From positions 14,831 through 21,075 of the forward strand of contig NVXB01000045.1 of NCBI GenBank assembly GCA_002746425.1: a stretch of 6,245 nt of DNA. Direction: 5' to 3'. The notes beneath the pieces are model-generated. The model saw only the letters and a list, made by a program, of their open reading frames with translations, did not search any database and was not told the origin of the DNA. Source of the DNA: Hyphomicrobiales bacterium (lineage in GTDB: Bacteria; Pseudomonadota; Alphaproteobacteria; Rhizobiales; GCA-2746425). Position numbers and translations under genes: made by a program. Below are positions 1 to 6,150 of the stretch, piece after piece. Position 1 is the stretch's first letter, and the number at the start of each line of letters is the position of its first letter.

Positions 1-492
1 GTATTATCGTGGGTGGCGGTGTTTGTAACAGGCGTGATGGTTGTCGTGGTCAATCGCTTGCCTATTGGGCGCGCCTTTTTTGCCGTGGGGGGCAACCCCA
101 ACGCGGCGGTCTATACCGGCATTGATGTTGGCTACACACGCTTTGTTGCTTTTGTCATCGCGGGCGGGTTATCCGGGCTTTCGGGCTATTTGTGGGTGTC
201 GCGCTATGCCGTGGCCTATGTCGATATTGCGCGCGGGTTTGAGCTGGATATTGTGGCGGCCTGCGTTATTGGTGGGATCTCAATCGCGGGCGGTATTGGC
301 TCGGTTGCCGGTGCTGTGCTTGGCGCGCTGTTCCTGGGCGTTATCAAAAACGCTTTGCCCGTCGTCAATATTTCGCCGTTCTGGCAATTGGCCATATCCG
401 GCGCTGCCATCATCATTGCCGTTGCCTTCAATGCCCGCTCTGAGCGGCATAAAGGCAGGGTCATTCTCAAAAAAGCGGAGCACACATCATGA
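1..492 (+). CDS. Sugar ABC transporter permease, RbsC/RhaP-type (5'-truncated)
   Basis: Inner-membrane permease of a carbohydrate-uptake ABC transporter of the ribose/rhamnose/AI-2 class (BPD_transp_2 family). Only the last 163 residues are visible. The frame is open from base 1, so the GTG at 13 is an internal codon and not the start. The family's cytoplasmic coupling segment is clear (PIGRAFFAVGGNPNAA, shortly after the visible start). It is followed by hydrophobic helices, the conserved FELDIVAACVIGG and GGIGSVAGAVLGALFLG segments, and a basic tail. Its stop overlaps the start of the next permease by 4 bp (ATGA), typical of heterodimeric permease pairs such as RhaP/RhaQ or LsrC/LsrD. The ATPase and binding protein are not in the window and would be expected upstream. 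Resemblance to RhaP is from memory of the rhizobial family; the actual substrate is not established. Family assignment is firm, substrate weak. Confidence 0.93.
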   Translation, partial: VLSWVAVFVTGVMVVVVNRLPIGRAFFAVGGNPNAAVYTGIDVGYTRFVAFVIAGGLSGLSGYLWVSRYAVAYVDIARGFELDIVAACVIGGISIAGGIGSVAGAVLGALFLGVIKNALPVVNISPFWQLAISGAAIIIAVAFNARSERHKGRVILKKAEHTS

Positions 493-1505
493 GCGATGCT
501 TCTCCAATGAATTCTTCTGGCGGGCGTTTTGTGCCCGATCGGCTACAGGGGCGCTGGATGCGTTTCTTCAAAAGCTGGGAAGCTTTGCTGCTGCTCGTCG
601 CCGTGGCTGTCTTCATCACCAACAGTTTTGCATCGCCCTATTTTCTGGATGCGTGGAACCTGTCGGATGCCACCTATAATTTCACCGAAAAGGCCATGAT
701 AGCCTTCGCCATGGGCCTGTTGATCATTTCTGGCGAGATCGATTTATCGGTCGCATCCATCATGGCGCTGGCTTCAACTGCCATGGGCTACATGGTTCAA
801 CAGGGCTTTGATACGCCCGTGTTGGTGCTGACCGGGCTTATTGTAGGGCTGGTGTGCGGCATGTTTAACGGGTTTTTGGTGACCCGGCTTAACCTGCCAT
901 CGATTGTGGCAACCATTGGCACGATGAGCCTGTTTCGCGGGCTGTCTTTCGTGGTGCTGGGCGATAAAGCCTATACTGGTTACCCAAGCAGTTTTGCCTA
1001 TTTCGGGCAGGGCTATGTATGGTGGGTGTTCTCATTCGAGCTGCTACTCTTTGTCATATTCGCGGTGATTTTTGCGGTCATCCTGCATAGAACCAGCTTT
1101 GGCCGCACCATCTACGCGATTGGCAACAACCCGGTGGCCGCGCTGTTTTCCGGCGTACGGGTGATACGGGTAAAATTCATATTGTTTATGCTGACCGGGC
1201 TTATGTCTGGCGTCGCCGCCATTTGCCTGACATCTCGCCTTGGCTCAACACGTCCATCCCTTGCCTTTGGCTGGGAGCTGGAAATCGTGACCATGGTGGT
1301 GCTGGGCGGGGTCAACATATTGGGCGGCTCCGGCAGCATACCCGGTGTGATCATTTCAGCCGTTGTTTTGGGCATGGTAACCTTTGGTTTTGGCCTGCTC
1401 AATGTGCCGGGCATCGTCATGTCGATCTTTGTCGGGTTCTTGCTCATTGGCGTCATTGCGCTACCGTTGCTGTTAAAAAAAGTATTTGCCAGAAAACAAG
1501 CGTGA
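489..1505 (+). CDS. Sugar ABC transporter permease, RhaQ/LsrD-type
   Basis: Second membrane subunit of the same sugar importer, complete at 338 residues, a usual family length. A hydrophilic N-terminus of about 30 residues precedes the first helix (about 31-50). Family hallmarks are GEIDLS (82-87), the NGFLVTRLNLPSIVATIG segment (127-144), the coupling-loop motif FGRTIYAIGNN (204-214) and GGVNILGGSGS (273-283), ending in a basic tail. The ATG at 489 overlaps the preceding stop (490-492). GGAG at 477-480 lies 8 nt upstream, so the start is well supported and translation is probably coupled. The kinase follows after 45 nt without an apparent terminator, giving a permease-permease-kinase order. 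This resembles the rhizobial rhamnose locus (rhaSTPQUK), but no rhaU mutarotase gene sits between permease and kinase. Rhamnose is therefore a lead and not an assignment. Confidence 0.94.
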   Translation: MSDASPMNSSGGRFVPDRLQGRWMRFFKSWEALLLLVAVAVFITNSFASPYFLDAWNLSDATYNFTEKAMIAFAMGLLIISGEIDLSVASIMALASTAMGYMVQQGFDTPVLVLTGLIVGLVCGMFNGFLVTRLNLPSIVATIGTMSLFRGLSFVVLGDKAYTGYPSSFAYFGQGYVWWVFSFELLLFVIFAVIFAVILHRTSFGRTIYAIGNNPVAALFSGVRVIRVKFILFMLTGLMSGVAAICLTSRLGSTRPSLAFGWELEIVTMVVLGGVNILGGSGSIPGVIISAVVLGMVTFGFGLLNVPGIVMSIFVGFLLIGVIALPLLLKKVFARKQA

Positions 1506-1550
1506 AAGGCTGCGTGAGATGCAGACTTACGGTTTCAAATGGACTGATGG

Positions 1551-2936
1551 ATGAAACAGCAGCGATATATTGCGATTATTGATATTGGCAAAACCAACGC
1601 CAAAGTGGCGCTGGTGGATATGGATTGCCTCAAAGAGCTTCGTGTTTGCACCACGCCCAACCATGTGGTGGCGGGGCCGCCCTATGCGCATTACGACACT
1701 CATGCTTTGTGGCAGTTCATTTGCGCATCGCTCAAAACATTTCATGCCGAGTTTGGTGTCGATGCGATTTCCGTTTCTGCCCATGGTGCAACTCTGGCGA
1801 TGGTGGATGAGCATGGCGGGTTGGCTGGCCCGATCATGGATTATGAGTTTTCCGGGTTTGACGATACCTGGCAGGCCTATCAGGCCCATCGCCCACCGTT
1901 TGAAGAATCCGGCTCGCCTTTGCTGCCGGGCGGTCTCAACTCTGCTGCGCAGCTTTATTGGATTCAGCAAAATTGCCCAAAAATTTGGCAGCGGACCAAG
2001 CGCATCGTCACCTATCCACAATATTGGTCGGGGCATTTATCTGGCGTGTTCGTCAATGAGGTAACATCGCTGGGCAGTCATAGTGATTTATGGAATCCGC
2101 ATAAATCAGATTTTTCATCCATTGTGGAGCGTCTTGGTTTTGCCGATAAAATGGCACCGGTAAAACCGGCCAACACGCTTTTGGGTAACGTCAGACCAGA
2201 AATGGCTGAGGCATGTGGCTTGCCAAATGATGTTGCGGTGTATTGCGGCATTCATGATTCTAACGCGTCGCTCTATCCCTATTTGCTGTTGCAACGGGCC
2301 TCCTTCAATGTGGTTTCAACGGGCACATGGGTCATTTCCATGGCCATTGGTTCCACCTCACCAACGCTAGATCCGGCGCGCGATACGCTGGTGAACGTCA
2401 ATGCTTTTGGCGATAGGGTGCCTTCTGCGCGCTTTATGGGCGGGCGCGAATTTTCACTCATGGTGCCAGAAGGTGCACAAAGCCCTGATTCGCAAATTTT
2501 GAACCAAGTGCTTGCCAGTAAAGATTTTATCCGCCCGCAAGTGTTTGAAAACGCCGGGCCCTATATGGGCCAAACATCAAACTGGCAAGAAATCGTTGAG
2601 GGCAAATCCAGCACTGAGATCTATGCACTGGCCTCGCTTTACCTGGCGCTGGTGAGCGCGGAATGCCTGACCATGATTGGCCTGCAAAAAGAAATTATTG
2701 TGGAAGGCCCCTTTGCCAAAAACGACATCTATTTAGAAATGCTGGGCATCGCGACTGGGAAAGATATTTTGGTCAACAGTAGCTCCGATACCGGCACCAC
2801 CATTGGCGCAGCTCTGCTTGTGGGCAGATCGCTGAAGGAAAACGAGTTCCAATGCAAAATGGCACACACACCTCATTTGCCAGCGATGAAAACGGCATTT
2901 GAAGCATACCGAGATAATTGGAAACGCGACGTTTAA
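1551..2936 (+). CDS. FGGY-family carbohydrate kinase, RhaK-like
   Basis: ATP-dependent cytoplasmic sugar kinase that would phosphorylate the imported or oxidised sugar. It has 461 residues. The ASKHA-fold phosphate-1 loop is DIGKTN (11-16). A sugar-domain segment SVSAHGATLAMVD lies at 74-86. The likely catalytic base is Asp236, in GIHDSNAS (233-240), aligned by motif with the catalytic Asp of rhamnulokinase and xylulokinase. The phosphate-2 segment is STGTW (256-260), the adenosine-motif region EGPFAKN (385-391), and a glycine/alanine-rich SSDTGTTIGAALL (411-423) follows. Overall it recalls the RhaK kinase of Rhizobium leguminosarum, where the kinase is required for rhamnose uptake as well as metabolism; that is known of the relative and not shown here. 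An in-frame TGA at 1545-1547 makes 1551 the earliest ATG; the ribosome site is weak (TGGA, 1540-1543). It is probably co-transcribed with the permeases. An L-rhamnulose, L-fuculose or xylulose-type ketose are all possible substrates. Confidence 0.92.
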   Translation: MKQQRYIAIIDIGKTNAKVALVDMDCLKELRVCTTPNHVVAGPPYAHYDTHALWQFICASLKTFHAEFGVDAISVSAHGATLAMVDEHGGLAGPIMDYEFSGFDDTWQAYQAHRPPFEESGSPLLPGGLNSAAQLYWIQQNCPKIWQRTKRIVTYPQYWSGHLSGVFVNEVTSLGSHSDLWNPHKSDFSSIVERLGFADKMAPVKPANTLLGNVRPEMAEACGLPNDVAVYCGIHDSNASLYPYLLLQRASFNVVSTGTWVISMAIGSTSPTLDPARDTLVNVNAFGDRVPSARFMGGREFSLMVPEGAQSPDSQILNQVLASKDFIRPQVFENAGPYMGQTSNWQEIVEGKSSTEIYALASLYLALVSAECLTMIGLQKEIIVEGPFAKNDIYLEMLGIATGKDILVNSSSDTGTTIGAALLVGRSLKENEFQCKMAHTPHLPAMKTAFEAYRDNWKRDV

Positions 2937-3001
2937 TCACCAAAAAGAAATGAGCCACCCTTGAACCCTAGGCGCGACAAAATTGCTCAGGATACAAATT
3001 T

Positions 3002-3032
3002 TTGACCCAATCGCGCGCTTGCCCTGTTATAG
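3002..3032 (+). promoter_or_regulatory. Candidate sigma-70-type promoter for the dehydrogenase gene
   Basis: TTGACC (3002-3007) matches five of six -35 consensus bases. TTATAG (3027-3032), or GTTATA one base earlier, could serve as the -10 at a spacing of 19 or 18 nt, slightly longer than ideal. The predicted transcription start, near 3039-3041, would lie downstream of the in-frame ATG at 3036 and about 40 nt before the ATG at 3081, which supports the latter as the true start. The prediction is by eye only. Confidence 0.42.
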
Positions 3033-3069
3033 AATATGACAAAGGTACATTTCTCAACCGCTGTTTCTC

Positions 3070-3074
3070 AGGGA
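3070..3074 (+). promoter_or_regulatory. Ribosome binding site that decides the dehydrogenase start
   Basis: AGGGA ends 6 nt before the ATG at 3081, a good Shine-Dalgarno distance. No comparable site precedes the alternative in-frame ATG at 3036, which lies next to the predicted -10 box. The extra 15 residues encoded from 3036 also fall outside the usual family N-terminus. Confidence 0.75.
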
Positions 3075-3080
3075 TTATAC

Positions 3081-4124
3081 ATGGCAGATTCAATTGCATT
3101 GGTGCTGGAAAAACAACACGAGTTGTCCATTCGAAATATTGAACTGCCATCTGAGATGGGCGAGAGCGATGTTCGCATTTCAATCGATACCGTCGGCGTT
3201 TGCGGCAGTGATGTGCACTACTACACCCATGGCAGAATTGGCCCCTTTATTGTTGAGGAACCGATGGTTTTGGGCCATGAAGCGGCTGGCACGATCACAC
3301 ATATCGGACGTAAAGTCACAGGCCTCAAAGTAGGTGACCGTGTGTGCATGGAACCGGGTATTCCAGATGCAAATTCAAAAGCGTCCAAGCTTGGCCTTTA
3401 TAATGTAGACCCCAGCGTGGTGTTTTGGGCAACGCCACCGGTGCATGGCTGTTTGACGCCAGAGGTCGTTCATCCCGCCGCCTACACATACAAACTGCCA
3501 GACAATGTATCCTTTGCTGAAGGTGCGATGGTTGAGCCCTTTGCCGTTGGCATGCAGGCGGTTTCCAAAGCAAAGATTTCTCCCGGCGATGTCGGGCTTG
3601 TCATTGGCGCTGGCCCCATCGGTACGATGACGGCTTTGGCCGCGCTGGCTGGTGGCTGCTCGAAAGTCTACGTGACCGATGTTGTTCAGGAAAAGCTGGA
3701 TGTTTTGTCTCATTACCCAGGCATCACGGGTGTGTTGTCCAAGGGCGATGATCTGGCCAGGCGCATTGCGTTGGACACCGATGGCTGGGGCGCTGATGTG
3801 GTGTTTGAATGCGCTGGCCATTCATCGGTTTATGCCACGATTTTTGATCAGGTATGCCCGGGCGGCTGTGTCGTGTTTGTTGGCATGCCCGTGGGTCCAA
3901 TCGAGTTGAACATTGTGGCCGCGCAGGCCAAGGAAATTCGCATGGAAACGGTTTTCCGTTATGCCAATGTCTATCCGCGGGCCATTGATCTTATCGGGTC
4001 TGGCAAGGTTGACTTAAAACCGCTGATTTCTGCAACATTCCCGTTTTCAGAGAGCATTGCAGCCTTTGATCGCGCTGTTTTAGCCAAGCCACAAGACGTA
4101 AAAATACAGATCAAAATGCCTTAA
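3081..4124 (+). CDS. Xylitol dehydrogenase-like zinc-dependent polyol dehydrogenase
   Basis: Cytoplasmic medium-chain dehydrogenase (sorbitol/xylitol dehydrogenase family) expected to oxidise a polyol to its ketose with NAD+. From the chosen start it has 347 residues, normal for the family. Catalytic zinc ligands are visible: Cys41 in GVCGSD, His66-Glu67 in GHE, and Glu152 in MVEPFAVG. The nucleotide-binding loop is GAGPIG (176-181), and Asp200 ends the second Rossmann strand (YVTD), favouring NAD+ over NADP+. The structural-zinc lobe (about 95-110) has no cysteines, whereas typical sorbitol dehydrogenases carry four; fungal and some bacterial xylitol dehydrogenases also lack this site. FWATPPVHGCL is typical of bacterial xylitol dehydrogenases as I remember them. 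It follows the kinase by 144 nt in the same direction, fitting an oxidise-then-phosphorylate route. Its stop overlaps that of the convergent PanB-like gene. Sorbitol, arabitol or another polyol could be the true substrate. Confidence 0.92.
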   Translation: MADSIALVLEKQHELSIRNIELPSEMGESDVRISIDTVGVCGSDVHYYTHGRIGPFIVEEPMVLGHEAAGTITHIGRKVTGLKVGDRVCMEPGIPDANSKASKLGLYNVDPSVVFWATPPVHGCLTPEVVHPAAYTYKLPDNVSFAEGAMVEPFAVGMQAVSKAKISPGDVGLVIGAGPIGTMTALAALAGGCSKVYVTDVVQEKLDVLSHYPGITGVLSKGDDLARRIALDTDGWGADVVFECAGHSSVYATIFDQVCPGGCVVFVGMPVGPIELNIVAAQAKEIRMETVFRYANVYPRAIDLIGSGKVDLKPLISATFPFSESIAAFDRAVLAKPQDVKIQIKMP

Positions 4125-4912
4125 GTTAGCCTGTCCATAAAATTATCAAACTCATCATCTGAGATGCCGACAATGTGCTCGTCAGCGGGATAGACACCAC
4201 TTGCAACATCGGCTTTAAACTCGGCAAAAGCGCTTGTTCGCTCGGTTTGTAAACGTTCATACTCGGCGGCGAAATTGCGATAGGTTTTGGCATGCCTTGG
4301 CCGGTGGCCACGGGTGTAACCAAGCACATCCTCGGCAAACAGATATTGGGCATCAGCTCCTGAACCCGCACCCATGCCAAGCATAATCAGCGATGTTCGC
4401 TTGCTGATTTCGGCGGCAATTCGATCTGGCACCACCTCTAATTCTGCGCCAAATGCGCCAGCAGCTTCAAGCTGTTGCACATCTTCCCACACTTTAAGTG
4501 CCTGATCGGCGGTTTTGCCAACGGCTTTGAAGCCACCTGTCCAGCTAGCTTTGCAGGGGATCAAACCGACATGGCCAACAACTGCCAAGCCTTCATCGGC
4601 CATGGTTTTGATGGTGGCGTTAGAGGCGGCGCAATAAAAACAGTCGCCGCCAATTTTGAGGGCTTTATGGGCCGCGCGCAAATAATCCTCAGCAGTAACC
4701 AGCTCGCCATAAAGCAGGCCTACCTGGACGAAACAATCGCCAGCCGCTTCGCGCATTTGCGGTGTCCAAACCGGATCAATGATAGAAAGCATATCAATAC
4801 CGGCAGCGGCTGCGGCCTGTGCTTCTTCCACGGTTTCGACATAGAGCATGGATAATTGCCGTTTGCCTTTGAGGGCGCGAATATCAGCTATGGTTGGTCT
4901 GTTGTGGTACAT
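4121..4912 (-). CDS. PanB-family TIM-barrel protein with altered metal site
   Basis: 263 residues, the size of ketopantoate hydroxymethyltransferase (PanB, pantothenate synthesis), which transfers a one-carbon unit from methylene-tetrahydrofolate to 2-oxoisovalerate. PanB-like segments run the full length: GHVGLIP (113-119) with His114, LEVVP (158-162) with Glu159 at the position of the E. coli catalytic Glu181, GMGAGSGADAQYLFAEDVLG (179-198), and near the C-terminus SGVYPADEH (238-246). Of the three E. coli Mg2+ ligands, Asp45 is kept (Asp46), but Asp84 aligns with Gly65 and Glu114 with Ala95. Ordinary PanB activity is therefore doubtful, and I withhold the name panB. The gene starts 8 nt after the stop of the oxygenase gene with no good Shine-Dalgarno sequence, so translation is probably coupled. 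It is more likely a catabolic aldolase-like paralogue, or an inactive homologue, than the housekeeping enzyme. Fold confidence is high; function is unknown. Confidence 0.88.
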   Translation of the reverse strand: MYHNRPTIADIRALKGKRQLSMLYVETVEEAQAAAAAGIDMLSIIDPVWTPQMREAAGDCFVQVGLLYGELVTAEDYLRAAHKALKIGGDCFYCAASNATIKTMADEGLAVVGHVGLIPCKASWTGGFKAVGKTADQALKVWEDVQQLEAAGAFGAELEVVPDRIAAEISKRTSLIMLGMGAGSGADAQYLFAEDVLGYTRGHRPRHAKTYRNFAAEYERLQTERTSAFAEFKADVASGVYPADEHIVGISDDEFDNFMDRLT

Positions 4913-4920
4913 TTTGGGGC

Positions 4921-6000
4921 CTATTCTGCCGGGTCACCAAGGGCGGTGATGTGAAGGTCTTCGCGGTAAGGTTTGGCGCTTGCGGGCAGCTCTCGTTTCA
5001 GGAAGAAATCCTCATAGGATAGCTGCCGGATCAACACCGGCAACATTTCCCGGTACGCTTGCCATATTGACGTGTTCGGAATTGGCAAATCATCTTTGAT
5101 AATGTCATGCAGCTTTGGAAGATTGTGAAACGGCACCATTGGAAACATATGATGCTCGACATGATAATTCATGTTCCAGTAAATAAACCGGCTGATCGGG
5201 TTCATATAAACAGTGCGGCTGTTTAAGCGATGATCGATCACATTTTCAGCCAGGCCAGAGTGCTGCAATATGCCGGTGAGCACATGATGCCAGGCACCGT
5301 AAAGTCGAGGCAGGCCAACCAGCATAAATGGCAGAATTGAACCCATCCAAAGCGCCGCCATAATGGTTGCTATATAAATGGCCACCCAGATGCGGGCAAT
5401 TTTGAAAACGCGTGGGCGCTCGATTTCGGGTACAAAAGTTTGCTCGTCGACCGTTAGATTTTCGCGCGCATGGCGCAACATGATGCCCCAGCTGTGCCAC
5501 GCATCGAGAATGCCAAAGAAATTGAGCGCGATGCGGAAAAGCGCTGGCGGGCGCATGGCCACAATTTCCGGATCTCGGCCAACAATCAGCGTATCCGTGT
5601 GATGGCGCATATGGCTCCAGCGCCAGATGACCGGATTGCGGATCATCATAAACGAGGCGATTTGATAGACGACGGTGTTCATCCACCTTGTTTTAAACGC
5701 GGTGCCATGGCCGCATTCATGCCAACGGCTATCCATCGCAGAGCCGTATAGAACACCATAGGCGAGCCAAAACGGCGCAGACCATAATGACGGCCAAAGC
5801 TGTATGCCAATTGCGGCAAATAAGATCATGCTGCCAAATAAGATAATTGTGTCGCGGATGGCAGGCTGATCTTTACGCTGCATCAGGCTTCTCATCTCGC
5901 TTCGCGAAATATCGGAATGATACCAGGAAATTGCCGTAAGCCCGCATTCTACCGCGCGTTTGGTGTCTGGTCCTGACAGGCTGTAGTCACGCTTGGTCAT
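4921..6000 (-). CDS. MocD-like membrane fatty acid desaturase-fold oxygenase
   Basis: 359-residue integral membrane protein of the histidine-box diiron desaturase/hydroxylase superfamily. The three boxes are complete: HECGH (94-98), HMRHH (130-134) and NYHVEHH (278-284), with an extra conserved QHSGL (246-250). Hydrophobic helices lie near 51-70, 72-88 and 205-230, and box 1 follows the second helix as the family requires. The sequence recalls MocD from Sinorhizobium rhizopine catabolism, proposed to act with a Rieske-type ferredoxin (MocE) and a reductase (MocF) on 3-O-methyl-scyllo-inosamine; this is from memory, and lipid desaturation remains possible. No ferredoxin or reductase gene is in the window, so the electron donor must be encoded elsewhere. 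GGAGAGG on the minus strand (6009-6015) lies 8 nt before the ATG, a strong ribosome site. It heads an operon with the PanB-like gene and is divergent from a LacI regulator that probably controls it. Confidence 0.92.
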   Translation of the reverse strand: MTKRDYSLSGPDTKRAVECGLTAISWYHSDISRSEMRSLMQRKDQPAIRDTIILFGSMILFAAIGIQLWPSLWSAPFWLAYGVLYGSAMDSRWHECGHGTAFKTRWMNTVVYQIASFMMIRNPVIWRWSHMRHHTDTLIVGRDPEIVAMRPPALFRIALNFFGILDAWHSWGIMLRHARENLTVDEQTFVPEIERPRVFKIARIWVAIYIATIMAALWMGSILPFMLVGLPRLYGAWHHVLTGILQHSGLAENVIDHRLNSRTVYMNPISRFIYWNMNYHVEHHMFPMVPFHNLPKLHDIIKDDLPIPNTSIWQAYREMLPVLIRQLSYEDFFLKRELPASAKPYREDLHITALGDPAE

Positions 6001-6008
6001 TGATGTGG

Positions 6009-6015
6009 CCTCTCC
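6009..6015 (-). promoter_or_regulatory. Strong ribosome binding site of the oxygenase gene
   Basis: On the minus strand this reads GGAGAGG, 8 nt upstream of the ATG at 6000. It is the best Shine-Dalgarno match in the window and fixes the start of the MocD-like gene. Confidence 0.8.
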
Positions 6016-6061
6016 GTTTAAGCTTCGAGCCTGATCACGCTATCGACTAATTTTCGATTGG

Positions 6062-6090
6062 TCCATATTCGAGGGTTGAAATTTCGTCAA
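6062..6090 (-). promoter_or_regulatory. Candidate promoter of the oxygenase/PanB-like operon
   Basis: On the minus strand, TTGACG (complement of 6085-6090) matches the -35 consensus in five of six bases. TATGGA (complement of 6062-6067) is a weak -10 at a spacing of exactly 17 nt. The leader would be about 55 nt, ending at the ATG at 6000. The -35 box lies within one copy of the 9-nt repeat, so a repressor bound there would block the polymerase. Confidence 0.5.
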
Positions 6091-6132
6091 AAACCATCAA
6101 AACTGAGTTTACCAAATGACAGTATTTCGTCA
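6081..6132. repeat. Direct repeat ATTTCGTCA, two copies 43 bp apart (candidate operator)
   Basis: ATTTCGTCA occurs exactly at 6081-6089 and again at 6124-6132. The 43-bp offset is close to four helical turns, so both copies would face the same side of the DNA. The first copy overlaps the predicted -35 box of the oxygenase promoter; the second lies 18 nt before the regulator start codon. Each copy is the right arm of an imperfect inverted repeat: TTGA-N7-TCAA at 6076-6090 and TGAC-N8-GTCA at 6117-6132. Assignment to the neighbouring LacI protein is inference. Confidence 0.45.
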
Positions 6133-6150
6133 CAAATAGCAGGATTTTCT

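Larger units (their letters stand above)
2937..3080 (+). other. Intergenic gap between kinase and dehydrogenase
   Basis: This 144-nt stretch holds no convincing gene. No GC-rich hairpin with a T-run follows the kinase stop, so no intrinsic terminator can be called and read-through from the permease-kinase operon into the dehydrogenase remains possible. Its right half contains a plausible promoter and the leader of the dehydrogenase gene, annotated separately. Confidence 0.6.
6001..6150. promoter_or_regulatory. Divergent promoter/operator region between oxygenase operon and lacI-type gene
   Basis: This 150-nt AT-rich region separates two divergent starts and must hold both promoters. It contains the oxygenase ribosome site, a candidate minus-strand promoter, a 9-nt direct repeat and short imperfect inverted repeats. 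I could not identify a good promoter for the plus-strand regulator. Such placement typically lets a LacI-family protein control both itself and the divergent operon. Confidence 0.75.

Noticed and set aside
13..492. GTG at 13 as the start of the first permease
   Set aside because: The frame is open from base 1 and the visible protein begins inside the membrane domain, so the gene is truncated by the window edge.
1527..2036. 169-residue open frame on the minus strand inside the kinase gene
   Set aside because: It lies wholly antisense to a well-supported kinase and its translation shows no recognisable domain; a shadow frame.
2972..3016. Inverted repeat GCGCGA / TCGCGC after the kinase as a terminator
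   Set aside because: The 6-bp arms are separated by 33 nt and are not followed by a T-run, so it is not a credible intrinsic terminator.
3036..3080. Upstream ATG at 3036 as the dehydrogenase start
   Set aside because: It has no ribosome site, lies next to the predicted -10 box, and adds 15 residues outside the usual family N-terminus; the ATG at 3081 has AGGGA at a good distance.
3375..3821. 148-residue open frame on the minus strand inside the dehydrogenase gene
   Set aside because: Antisense to conserved dehydrogenase motifs, with a composition typical of shadow frames and no recognised family.
4121..4912. Calling this gene panB (pantothenate synthesis)
   Set aside because: Two metal-binding positions appear changed and the operon context is catabolic, so the specific function is not supported.
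5246..5686. 146-residue minus-strand open frame within the oxygenase gene
   Set aside because: Out of frame with the three histidine boxes, which are all encoded in the main frame; no independent start signal.
6078..6085. Perfect 8-bp palindrome GAAATTTC as a stand-alone operator
   Set aside because: It is short and AT-rich, so likely to occur by chance; the longer repeat that contains part of it is a better candidate.
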